From assembly GCA_003864495.1 (NCBI GenBank), contig ML133401.1, positions 3,401,189-3,465,188 of the forward strand: a stretch of DNA of 64,000 nucleotides, read 5' to 3'. Shown one piece after another: positions 49,601-61,317 of this stretch. This DNA is from Nemopilema nomurai (taxonomy: Eukaryota > Cnidaria > Scyphozoa > Rhizostomeae > Rhizostomatidae). How positions within the stretch are numbered: the stretch's first letter is position 1; the number at the start of each line of letters is the position of its first letter. The notes beneath the pieces are model-generated. The model was not told the origin of the DNA. It ran no database searches and saw only the letters and a list, made by a program, of their open reading frames with translations. The translations under genes were made by a program, and so were the position numbers.

Positions 49601-52600
49601 GAGGGTCGTCAGCATGGTTCCATATCAGGTGCGAAGAGAAATTTGGTTATCAATGATTGTTATCGTGATAGTCAGGGCCTCTGATGAAGCAAAAATGGGG
49701 TAGGGGTGGGGGGCAAATCTTGATTTTTCAGAAAGCACAAAAGACAGGGACAAGGGAAAGGTTTGAAATAAATTATTGAAATGAGATTCAGAAAGGGACA
49801 ATCTGGGGAATGCCATGGCCCCCTGCCCTCATTTGTCAGAGGCACTGATAGCTAAGAAGGTGATCGATCGTTTCCTCGTGTGCTCAGCTCATTCGGATGC
49901 GATATTTGTTTAACTACACCTTGCAGTAGTTCTCATTACTTCGCTAATGGGGCTGCAATTAAGGATCCTGCCATGACGTTTATGGAGTTTAGTCGGGTGT
50001 ACCTCTTTGTTTTCAGTCCAATAAAATAAATTAATGTGTCTATTAAGAATATTTGGGTGTGGGATATGTTTCACGTCTCAAGATCAATACACCATTTTCG
50101 TCCCACTGCAATTCTTTCTTATGAATGAAGGAAATTCCGAGACCCCTAGCTGTGTCTCCGCGTATATTGTCTACTTTTTTCTTCCTCAATGATTAGTATG
50201 ATCTTTGTCAAAGCACAAAAGCAAAAGCAACTTAACTGCTATGGTTGTGTATATTACTCTCAGACGGTACGTCATATGAAACGTAATGCGGAAATTTACA
50301 AAAAGCCAACCGACCTCTTTAAGTCTTGTAGAAGGTTTTTTGCTACAGCAGAATAGACTCAAATGGGGGTTTAAGTTTAAGGATTATTTCCATTTTCGTA
50401 ACGTAGGTGAAAAGTTGATTTATGACACTTTTGGGGGTGGTGTTGGTGTCCCAAATGACCTCTGATGTCACATTCCAATACACGATCTCTTCGGTCAAAA
50501 AGGTCAAAGTTTTTCAATCTAATTCCAAAGTGTTTTGACGTGAGCTTTAAATCTTTGATTTCAGATCATGTTTGAAGCAGCCGTGGGAAGAAACTTCCAA
50601 AGTGACATAGCATTGGATGACATCAGCTTTATTGATGGTATGTCCTTGAATACACAGCCTTCGTTCCGCTATAGAACATTGTCCTTCCATTTCCAGTTTC
50701 ATTAGCATTGAATTTCGCAAGCCAAACATGGAGTATCGTGGTTTCTCATTGGAATAAGCATCTCTGCTTAACGCTTTGAAATATCTGATAGCATTTACCA
50801 TGTTGTAGTGGCATATACGCCCCCATATCCCTAATAATTGCTAAGGTGATTGGGACGAGCAATAAATTGGATTAGGGAAGGGAAAGAGGGGACTAATCAA
50901 GAAGGGGAGAAAGGCAGTCGGCAGGAACCCTTTATAACCGCTGTGTTTAAACGGAACTTCACCTGAACCTTAAACCGAAGACAGAAAGTGAGACCTCTTA
51001 AAGAACAGTATCCAAGAGTATACTGAATATTCAACAGCATTTCTGAACAAACCCTTCCTACCTTCCAGAGAAGCCAGTTACGACAGGCTGGTCGCAATGG
51101 AACTCGTGGACCACGTGTCAAGTGAAGAACGACTGGTGCAGGCGGGAGCGCTTACGTCTTTGCGTTAGGACGGGAGAAAAGGGCTGTGCACCGAAGAGAG
51201 ACGGGGATGTTCAAAGAGAGGTTGCTAGCTGTGACAGCTCCCATTGCAGGGGTGAGTGGGACTTCATACCTACCTTCCTACTTACCTAGTGGGGACGTTC
51301 GCTGACCGAACGATGCTGGATTTTGTTGAGACGATCGAAGCCTCGTTTACATAGGATCAGATCTAAAAGAATTGGATCTCATGGCGGGTGTCTGCGCGCA
51401 TTTCAGTCCAGTTCTAATCTGAAGTGGATCGTTTTTAGAAGTTAACACAGAGTGTTTAGATCCTTGCGGTCCTATCATTTTTAACCCGCAGCTGGGACAT
51501 GCCTAGATCCGACCCTTTGTAAACGCGGCCTAAAAATGTTATTTACAGCACTTCATATAGATCAAAACGGCGGTAAAGGCTCTTGCGATTAAGAATGCTT
51601 ATGAATAGGCCCCTCTTGGTGATAGTTTTTAAAATCTGTTGTCTGTCATAACGACTATAGATCTTTTGGCCATAAATTCAAAATGCCACTTGTCCTCTTT
51701 TCTGTCTTTAGTGGATGGACATTGGAGCTCCTGGTCAATCTGGTCCACTTGCCTGGCACCTTGTGGCAGTGGCAAAAGGTGGAGGTCGCGGCAGTGCACC
51801 GAGCCAGCACCCCAGTTTGGGGGCCAAGCGTGCGTTGGTATGGCAAAGGAGTCAGTCCCTTGCTGGAGCGGCTTTTGCGATTCTGGTATGTTGTGGTAGG
51901 AATTCTCGATATAATAGTTAGACATTATTACCAACCAATAACCGGCTCCAAGCCTCGTTTTAAAAGTCTAACCTCGTTCTGGGACTTCAATATGGAGCGA
52001 TTGCATGCAACGATTGGGCTAGGCCTACAAAAGAAATGAAGAACAAGGATTGACAAACAAACCCCCGATTTGGACAGGATTCCTAAAAGTGACTAGAATG
52101 CTGATGAAAAGTTGATTTAGAAATCACATGCTTAATACATTTGTGTACCAACGGTGACAAGTACCAGTTTTGAAGCTCCAACAGGACAAAGGACGTCGAG
52201 CTATTTCTGTTCTTAAAGCACCAATCTTAACGTTTCGCTTGGTTTTAGGGTCAGACGACTGCGACTTTGATGATGACGCGAACCCATTTTGCACGTGGAC
52301 GAATTCCAATGAATCACTCCAGTTTCGACGCAAGTACCTCTGGACTGGCACGGCGGGCACAGGGCCGCAAGGGGACCACTCGAACAATACACGTGAGTAA
52401 CTTCGAATGCTATTCGTGAATCTTTGTCACGTGTCATCGACTTCTTGGACTACCTATTCATGAAGCCAAACTGGTACCGACAACATTTACCAAGATTGCT
52501 AAAGATATTTTCATATTTTAGATGGAAAGTACATTTACCTGGAAACTTCTTCGCCCGCGAAGCACGGCCAGTGGGCCAGGCTGATTAGCAGGAGCATGAG

Positions 52601-55600
52601 GCCTACGCGCTCGAGAACTCTTAAATTCTACGTTTACATGTACGGAAAAAGCGTAAATTATCTTCGCATCTTGATCAGAACGGACAACACAACAAGGGAA
52701 ATCTGGAGGCTTAATGGAAACCATGGCAAGAAGTGGATGCTGGGAAGGATCGATTTCTCCTGCCCAGTTTCCTATAAGGTGCGCATTATATATTCTACAT
52801 TTACACAAAATTAGGTTTTTGAAGCTTAGAAGAAAGGAACTTAGAGCAAAAATAATATTTATTTCACTATTGCAGGTTCGGTTGTTTTGATTTATTTTCC
52901 TCCCAATTTCCAGATCATTTTTGAAGCTGCCGTGGGCAAGACCTTTCAAAGTGACATCGCTATCGATACGATACATTTCGAAGAGGCAATTGGTACGTAT
53001 TTACTGTAGATACAATGTTTTTCTTCGAGTATTGCCCTGTCGATTTACATTAATTATCAATTATTCTTTTTTCTATTTTTGCCTGTTTATGTCTACTTTT
53101 GCGTACTTCTATTTTTTGCCTGCTTATGTCTACTCTTTACTTCTATTTGTCTGCTTTTTGCCTACTTCTACTTCTGGCTTCTTTTTTCTACTTTTTGTAT
53201 GTTTATGTCCACTTTTGCCTACTTTTGTCTACTTCTAAACTTTCCCTACTTTTGTTTCTTTCTACCTTTTGCATTACTGCCACTGAGTTGGGATAATTTG
53301 TTCAATTTGTTAATTGGGTTATTTTTTGTTTTAGTTCCCAAGAGGACAGGGAAACCGACTTCTGTTAAACACACAAGTAGTTGCGTAAAACACGAACCCT
53401 CCAGGGCATTGTTATGCACATTTTTTATAACTTTATTCATTTTAATTTATAATCCATTCTCAACGACAGAAAATAGCGTAACGCAAACAAAGTAAAATAC
53501 ACTTAAATTAATTTGTAAGATTTGTTTATAAATGTCTAGAAATCGTTCATGTAAATCAATTAGATTGAGAAGATTATTTAATAACTTTTTGTATAAAGAA
53601 TAAAGATTTTGCTAGCTCTTAAGTTAATATTTATGCTCTCGTTTTCTCAACAATTTTTGCTTATTTGTTAACATAGATGTGAGGTCCTCCAGGCTTTGTA
53701 AATTGAATTATTTGGCTGCAGTGAATAAGAAGGAAAGAAAACCAAAAAAAGAATTGCATCCCTAGATGTGAAAACAAATTTGCTAGAGCTTGGACCCAAT
53801 AAATGGGTTGTCATTTACAGTTTTAAAGATTACGTCATCACGCTGTTAACGAAAGCTCCGTAACACCACTCCAAACGTCTTTTATAATTTGCCTAATTCT
53901 TGAATTGAACTTCGTCCTATCGATGAAGTTTAACAAGATTTTTGCTAAGCCTCGTAGCTGCTCATCAGAATATTTTGCCTTTCATTTCTTCAGCTTCGTG
54001 GAGAGTCTGTCCCAAGCGACACTTCAGTACTCAATATGCAAAGATTGGTGATTTTCTTACAGGCCCTAAAAATAAAAAAAACTATCCAGCATATTTTTAT
54101 GATAGCAGATGCCAAAACGTATAATGAAATTTTCGCTCATGCTCAGGCGAGTAATGCCTTCGTTTGAATAAACATCAGATTAATACACAAAGTTTCCAAA
54201 TTGTGTTCATATTCGTTTTTGTCCTTAAGTTACAAAATAAACGGGCACTTGAATCTTAGGGCTGGACTTCTTGTCCAAGTGCATAACGTCAAGTCTCACC
54301 CTTCAACTTAAAATAAGCGCCATTTATCCCATTCAGCGTCGTCTTTGTATCAGGGAAAAATGTGCATAAACTGGATTGGATTGACTTCATGTCTATGCTA
54401 TTCTTCGAAAGGAGAGTTTCTAAAAATGCAGCTGTTGAAACTCAAATCCACGTTTGCTAACGACTCGGAAATTTTAACGATACGAAAAAGACTATTTATT
54501 AGTTTTCCGTTTTCACCAATCGAGAATACAGTTCCCTCTATGGCTTGAGAATATCTATCAAAATTGCAACGGGATTCGCCTATTCACACCAATATGCAAT
54601 GGGCTTAAAACGGAGCCTTGTGGTACACCTAGGATTCTAGCAATTGGATACTGCGATGTGGAAACAACCTGCTGCAGCGGAGCAGCACCATTGGTTTTTC
54701 ATCGAAGCTCCCATCGCTGCCGTTGCATGTTAATCTAAACAGCATTGAAAGTCATAAGAGGATTGGGGGTGTCTTTGCTTTCTGGGTAGGGCCTCTTCTA
54801 CTGTTGCCTTAGTCACCATGGCTGTCCTCCGCAGTGTGAAGTCTACAGCAGCAATTCGTGTTTGAAACCCATTTTACGAAGCCTGCACATACCGTTTTCT
54901 CTTCAGACAAAAGAAGACCTTCTATTTTCTTTCCATTCTCGTTTGTCTGAGCTCTGTGATTTTTTGGGATTCTTCTCTAAAGCTTGGAAACAGTTCTCAT
55001 CACCATCTGAGTACTTAGTTCTCTGATTTTTTTAGATTCTCTAAAGTTTCGAAACCGTTTTCAACGTTAACGTATATAGTTCTCTGATTTTCAAAGTCGT
55101 TAGTGAAAGGTACTTCCTTGACCTCCCCTTGTTATTTGTTTTGCCTGATTTTTCTCCTAGGGCCTTTATTTTTCCCACATCACTCCACCCTGCTCTCCCC
55201 ACTTTTCTTTTCGGGCCTTGTATTGATTATAGCGATGGGTATCTCTAGCCGGGGCGGCAATAGCGGGCGGCTAAAGTCGGTTTACACGGATGGCTAAATC
55301 AGAAGGTAGGGTTACACAGGCCTCCACAGGTGTTTTACTTCGGCTCACTGGTAGCTTTCGATAAACAAAGCCATCAATTGAAGTTTTATCTGACAGGCCA
55401 AGTGAAATTGTTTACAAATCGCAAACCAAGTTATCAGAAGCAGGATGCAGCTATACTCACTGTTGCCCTTTCTGGCCATATTGTGCATTGCCGATGCAAT
55501 CCCGATGATCAGTAGGTAACTTTGCTGGCTCCACCGAGCCTTATGCATTTAATCTTTGCTTGACTGATTGTAATCGTTCTTTGAAGTTCAATAACAGGTA

Positions 55601-58600
55601 TTACTTGCATGGTATACTTATTGCCTGCAAAATAGTGCTGCCAGAGCTTCTAATGCCAGAAGAGAACAATATTTGATGCAAGCGATTATTGTATCAATCG
55701 TACTTCACTGTAGAGTAGCAATAAGCAAGGTCTTTCGCTTTGCAGCAATGAAACCAGCGTATGTGCGGCTGTTGCAACGTTTCGATAACGAAATAGCACC
55801 CCTGTAAATGATTCACATATTTAGTAGAGACTCGAAGTTGAAACATGTCTACCATCGATAGTCCCTAACAAACAACAGGACAATAGCTTTCAATTAGATT
55901 GCTGTTACAGAATGTGGTATGGGTTATATTCGGTGAAAGAGCTGTTTGTTGGTAAAAGTCAAGGTTTAGATTTTCCACTCTAGTGTACCTGATCATGCTT
56001 AGAAAGCAGTGATTTCTCTGTCCTGGTACCATATCAATTGCCTATTTCGTCTGTAAAGGCACAAGTCTTGATGAAGTCTCTCAAAGCATAATTGTCAATA
56101 GCAAAGGGACAAGCACTGATCCTTGTGGGGCAAAATGAAGCCATAGCTCTTTATGAAGCTGTCTTCGTATTTTTATTGTCATTTTTCAGTCTCGAACTTT
56201 CGCACAGATGCAGAAATATCTAATTAGCTGCTAGAAAGAAACATTGCAATTGACGTATCCCAGCAACAAATGCTCAGTAAATGCACGGAATTCTATTACC
56301 TTTTTAAGAGACTTTTCTTGCATAGTTAATCCTATAAAGTGCGCAAGATCAGTACAGTTCTGGCACAAGGCGAGTCATTTGTTTATCCGCTAGCCTCAGT
56401 GGTCTTTTAAAGCAAGATGATGATTGCTTTAGAACACTATTTGAGTTGGTCATCATAGCTATAAGCATCAGGAAAAGTGACATTGACTGCTCACAAGCAA
56501 TGGTGAATAAGAACCAGTTATCTAATTTAATAACTTAATGATAACTGAATTATGTCTTTTCAGATTTCGTACCTCCTGCACCTATAAGATGCTTAGATGA
56601 CCCAGACATGGAAGAGTTCTGTCCGCAATTTAAGGAAAAGGGACTTTGCAAAACCAAGGTCGAGATAATGGAGATGGCATGCGCGGAGACATGTGATTTC
56701 TGTCCTAAAGGTAACGTATCATGAAGTGTAGTTTCAAAGTTAGAAGCAATACGGGTGGGATGACAATGGCGTAAAGAAGGCTTGACTTAAACATAAAGAA
56801 GCAGGGCCGGATAAAACTTAGATACAGTGACGTATTTACCCAGGGGCCTACTGGGCTGGGGCCCTCTAAAATTAAAAACCTAATGTTAAAAACCAAGCAA
56901 AATTTGTTAAGCCCATACAAAGTGCTGTCGATTATTTAAGTAGCATCACACGAACTACTTTGGCATATTTAAGGGGGCCCCATCAACTTTGAACCCAGGG
57001 CCCCGACAGCCGTAAACGTGGCCCTTGTTAGATGCCTTAGATGCGGTATAACGAGATGCCATTGGGGCATTGACCATGCAAACAGTAAGCTTCAAAAGTC
57101 ACCTCCTTTCGATCTTCAAAGGTATATATTGTCATTCATAGTGACCCTTATGGCTTCTCAATGAACATAAGTCTTAGTTGTGTTTGTATTTAAAGCTGAC
57201 GAAACTCTTTTATAGAAAACTTTTCCAAAGACATTGATGAAATAATTAAGGACCAGAAGAAGATCGAGGAAGCGGCAGGCAACGACGCTGAATCTCTGAA
57301 AGAAGACTTCAAAGAAGGCAAAGGGCAGCCCACGGCCGAAGGAGAATTTGAGGGCAAGGGGAAGTCAGAAGCCGAAAAAGAGGCCACTGAAGTGCCAGAG
57401 AAAGAGGGCAAGGAAGATCAGTCTGACAACAAAGATACAGAGAAGGAAAAATGTAAAGACGGCTTGAAGGAATGCGACGAAGGAAAAAGTGAACAAGGGG
57501 AGGAGAAATTGCCTGAAGGTACGTACCTTCACTGAAACCAAAGAGGTTTATTAGGAATCGCAACATTATGAAAATATTTGTTGGGTGAAAATTAACATGC
57601 ACATACCACTTTCACCCCCTCTAAACCCCAAAAGATGCCCGATTCTTTCATACTGGCTAATTGTTTTATGAATTGTGACTTTCTTCTGCCTTATAGGGCA
57701 TATACATAAACTTTTGAAAAGCTTGGCATTTTGTAATAAATGCTGTAATTGTAATTCCAGGTGAATCGACAAAGGACATAGGAGCAACGAGTGGTAAGGC
57801 TACATCAATTTTGACACTTTTCGTCGTATCTAAATATGATTTTATGTATAAGCAAAAATTTGCCAAAACACCGTTGAAAAAGTCGAAGTAATCGAGTGAC
57901 ATTGACTGATTGTGACAATCTGGTCCATGAATAGGTTGCGACAAGAAGTGCCAAACGGAATGCATCCAGGCGCACAACAAGTACCGTGCCAACCACGGCG
58001 CACCACCCTTGAAGTGGGACAGAACCCTGGCCGACCAAGCACAGGCAGTAGCTGACAAAAACGCTCTCAGTAACAAGTTCGAGCACTCTGATTGGGCGGC
58101 AGGCAAGGGGGGCGAGTGCATCGCATGGGGGCCCATCAAGCCGTCCTGGCTGATTGCAGTCAAAGACTGGCACGACGAGGAGAAGAACTACGATTGGAGC
58201 ACGGGCAAGTCTAAGAACGGAAAGGCAATTGGGCATTTCACTCAGGTTGTTTGGAAGAAAGCGACGAAGGTGGGGTGCGGGGTCAGCGAAATGACGATGT
58301 GGGGGTCGAAGGGACCATTTTACATCGCCCAAATGGATATCGTTGGCATCGTGCAAAATAAGGACGAGTTGGATATGGTTGGAAGACCCAAGGAGGTACT
58401 TGTGCTGTAAATATTGATCTGTTGGGGGCTCAATTAGATTCAGCTGTGCAGAATAACGCTTAGCTAGATTGGACGATGCAATGTGAATTGTGTTTAGCTA
58501 GATTAAGCCATTCAGAATTGCCAGTAGATAGATTGGACCTGTAGGATTACGCTTAGATTGGACCTGTGGGATTACGCTTAGATTGGACCTGTAGGATTAC

Positions 58601-59090
58601 GCTTAGATTGGACCTGTAGGATTACGCTTAGATTGGACCTGTGGGATTACGCTTTGCTAGATTGGACACTGCAATGTAAATATATTTAGCAAGATTAAGC
58701 CATTCAGGATTGCCAGTAGATAGATTGGACCTGTAGGATTGCGCTTTGCTAAATAGGACACTGCAATAAAAATTGTACTTAGCTAGATTAAGCCATTCAA
58801 GGTAAGTTGTGCTGGACAGTGTGGGAGGAGGCCTTTTTGGGACCAAACATTGATAGGTATACGCTACGTGATAGGTCCACGAGCAAGTAGTGATAAGAAC
58901 ATAGTATGGCCTAGTGTGGATATGGTAGGGTGCTCCGTAATGTGGATATGGTACCTTCTCAAAATGCTTCAAATATGCTAGAGTAAGTCAGATGTTGACG
59001 TCACGTCAAATTTTCTTTTGACAGGCTGACATTGATTGGTTCAAAGGCCTACGAGACAAACAGATGAAGTCAGGAGGCGAGAAAGAATAG
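46606..59090 (+). CDS. Secreted MAM-TSP1-TSP1-MAM-ShKT-CAP mosaic protein
   Basis: Fourteen exons close in phase to 804 residues: 46606-46705, 48616-48753, 49372-49628, 50565-50637, 51069-51251, 51712-51885, 52249-52392, 52522-52778, 52914-52992, 56564-56710, 57216-57518, 57761-57793, 57935-58395 and 59025-59090. Exon 1 is a signal peptide (GVLLMLILNISLLV). Two MAM domains follow the pattern (D/S)DC.F.D, then a GD-HS block, FYVYMYG..VNYLR, G(N)QGQKW and FEAAVG..FQSDIA.D. Between them lie TSP1 repeats at 51069-51885, the second canonical (WSSWSIWSTC, CGSGKRWRSRQC). Then come a six-Cys ShKT domain (CLDDPDMEEFC to CAETCDFC), a Glu/Lys-rich linker of about 100 residues, and a CAP domain of GAPR-1 type with HNKYRANHG and GHFTQVVWKKA. 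All domain borders are phase 1. The role is extracellular and unknown. ShKT and CAP occur both in matrix proteins and in venoms, and nothing here proves toxicity. Confidence 0.85.
53040..53260 (+). repeat. TCTACTTTTGCC-type tandem low-complexity array
   Basis: Units related to CTACTTTTGCCTACTT(C/T)T repeat irregularly for about 200 bases upstream of the alternative exon and provide a long pyrimidine-rich tract. Open frames through it are repeat artefacts. Confidence 0.7.
53335..53495 (+). CDS. Candidate alternative last exon with a membrane anchor
   Basis: An acceptor (TTTTTTGTTTTAG, ending 53334) opens a frame in the same phase as the donor after the second MAM domain (52992). It adds 53 residues: a basic segment, then ALLCTFFITLFILIYNPF, a clear membrane-spanning helix, and a short polar tail ending at 53495. 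AATAAA follows at 53599. Use of this exon would give a 521-residue type I membrane protein (MAM-TSP1-TSP1-MAM) without the ShKT and CAP domains. A separate downstream gene for ShKT-CAP is the rival reading. No transcript evidence is available. Confidence 0.5.
53599..53604 (+). terminator. Candidate poly(A) signal for the short isoform
   Basis: AATAAA lies 104 bases after the stop of the alternative last exon, at a normal distance for a real 3' end. Confidence 0.5.
54560..54645 (-). mobile_element. LINE reverse transcriptase scrap
   Basis: The minus strand reads LGVPQGSVLSPLHI, the conserved PQGS block of CR1/jockey-like reverse transcriptases, then meets a stop. Confidence 0.6.
56060..56145 (-). 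mobile_element. Second LINE reverse transcriptase scrap
   Basis: The minus strand reads FAPQGSVLVPLLLTIML, the same PQGS block as at 54560-54645, before a stop. It may be part of the same old insertion or a second copy. Confidence 0.5.
58530..58655 (+). repeat. 25-bp minisatellite, five copies
   Basis: Five head-to-tail copies of AGATTGGACCTGT(A/G)GGAT and TACGCTT lie in the intron before the last exon of the mosaic gene. Larger related blocks with GATTAAGCCATTCAG(A/G)ATTG flank them (58440-58800), so the array grew inside an older, longer repeat. Confidence 0.85.
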
Positions 59091-61317
59091 TCCGCACAAC
59101 ACAGTGAGTGCTTTGGAAGCCAAACTGGATTACCGACAGTCGAATAAAGTCAAAATATTATTTACATTTTGAAGCAGAATCAAGCACCCCGGTTGAAGCT
59201 GAAACGTTAAATATCGCATTAATCAGCAACGTTAGTCCCTAAGGAAATTCTGCAAGATTTCAGCGCATGTTGCAATGCACCTGCAAAAGACTGCTGGCTG
59301 GGAAGGAGCCTCGCAATGCTCAAGGCGGTGCTGATTTGGTACTAACACTTAACAGTCCATGCCAATTCCACTAGCAACGACAATTAACATTTTTAATTAT
59401 CATTAGCAGTGACAATATATAATAGAGGTTTTACCGTAAAAAAGCTGCTTTGTGCGGAAGCTGCTGTAATTTTTGTCATAAAAATCAACCCCTTACCACG
59501 TCTTTTACATTCAACGTTATATTAGAGATCCTATATTAGAGATTTAACCGACGATGCTGTTAAAATCTGCACAAAAGTCTGATATTTTAACCAGTTTATT
59601 GATAAACGGTATAAGATTTTATTCTTTCATTCACTCGGAAATAATTTCAACCTGTGTGTCAATAAACTACTTTCATAGATGAGCACCAAAAACATATACT
59701 GAGCTGTGTCAGGCAGGGGGTAAACTAGGTAGCCTTGAGGTGAAATAGGATATAAAGCCAAGGATATAAACAAATTGGGCTCAGTTTAAAGATTCACAGG
59801 TTCTCTGTGGTTGCAACCATTTGAGCCATCCAGTTTGACATACAGTTCAAAGCAAACTATTTTTCAGTAGTCAAAGCTACTCACTTCATACCCATCCTAT
59901 CCATTTTTCAATGCCAACCTTCAACTATTCTTTGTTTTCTTGCATTTATTTTTGACCCACAATTGTGAGATGTACCTCATATCATAAGAACTTAAAAAGA
60001 CTGAGTTCAAAATCTTAGGTTTTTTAGCCCAGCTTTTACTGTATAACAGGGTAATGCTGATTAAATCCTACTCAATGCTTACTTGTGTTTTTCATATGAG
60101 ATAACAATAGCTCGAATGTCCTGCCTATTTCTTATTCTGTGGCCTAGTTGCTGTCTTCGTCAAGGTCTTCTTGAGCTGTAAACATTTCATGGAAATTTCA
60201 GACTTTTTTAAAGCTGTAAATATTTCCTGGAAATTTCACAAGCAGTGCTTTTCTTGATGAATTCTGACTAAACGCCCTCTTCAAATTCGACCCGTTAAAC
60301 AGAGTCATTGTGAACGGAAGTGAGGCCTTGTGAACGGAAGCGAGGCCTTGTAAACGGAAACAAGACCTTGCGAAGTTATAGTTCAGGTCTCAGGACAACA
60401 ATGATGAGTCAAAGGTATTCCAAACAATAAACTTTGTGAAAAATTTGATAATTCTACATGTTAAAGATAGCGTGTACCTGCTTTCAAACGAAGATCACAA
60501 AAATAATAACGTAATCGAAAATTGATTAAAATTCTGTTTAACAGTTAGTGGGTCCTACAGCTTAAAATATATTAAACTAAGCAAATAATTCATTAAAATA
60601 AATATTAATTTACACAAGAGCTCGTGTCTTGCTTCTAAACACAAAAGCGAAATATAGGCACAATAATTAAGAGATAATTTCATATGCATAACGTTGCAGT
60701 GTGCAATTATCTGAATATGTCTGCGTTTAGCAACTAGGATTCGTTATGAAAATAGCGCTTGTTAACGCGTTCCTAAGGAAAAGCTAACGAGTCTCTTCGT
60801 TTGGGGTATACTCTATAATAACAAAATTATCTTTTAATATAACAAACACTGTTTCGAACCCCAGCTGGAAGATGAACTGGCAGTCGCTGCAGAAAAGTCA
60901 AACACATGACTAAATCAGGGGAGGGGGCCTATCGCTTTCCAACTCTGTGGCTGCTGTCTAGACCATAATAGCCGGGAAGGCACTTCCGAAATCAGCGTTG
61001 TGCATACAGTATCTATACATTCACGGGCTACGTTTCATTGGCTAGCGATAACAGACGACTAGGGCAATGCTCTGACGAAGCGATCTCAAAGTACACAAGC
61101 AATGTAAACATTAAAAGTGCATCGACATCGCTCAGATAATAACTAATAAATATATTTCATACAAATTGACATGAAGATAAGAACAATGAGGCTTCTGTTG
61201 GTGTGTGTTCGAAACGTTTTGAATACAAAACAATCTGGAAGTCCTCTCCTGTTTACGGTGGGGTACACCCACATCGGGGCGAGTTCGAGAAAGCGGTGAT
61301 GCGGGGTGCCGCCCATC
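59091..61317. other. Intergenic DNA between convergent genes
   Basis: The 3' ends of the mosaic gene (plus) and of the Ser-rich gene (minus) face each other here. No other gene is seen. A 20-base unit, GGAAG(T/C)GAGGCCTTGTGAAC, occurs about three times at 60315-60372. Confidence 0.55.

Larger units (their letters stand above)
53605..56563. other. Long intron or spacer with LINE remnants
   Basis: This 3 kb lies between the second MAM domain and the ShKT exon. The only coding traces are two minus-strand reverse transcriptase scraps, listed separately. Confidence 0.5.

Noticed and set aside
57566..58356. Minus-strand ORFs of 165 and 183 codons
   Set aside because: They lie antisense to the CAP-domain exon, which has clear homology and matching splice phases on the plus strand.
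58396..58410. Stop codon at 58408-58410 as the end of the CAP protein
   Set aside because: It is reached only by reading through a GTACTT donor. Splicing to 59025 continues in frame with plausible CAP tail text (DIDWFKGLRDKQ). A retained-intron isoform remains possible.
11217..59090. The EGF/WSC gene as the 5' part of the MAM mosaic gene
   Set aside because: DPP7 and WRAP53 lie between them on the same strand, and the mosaic gene has its own signal peptide exon at 46606 in the correct phase.
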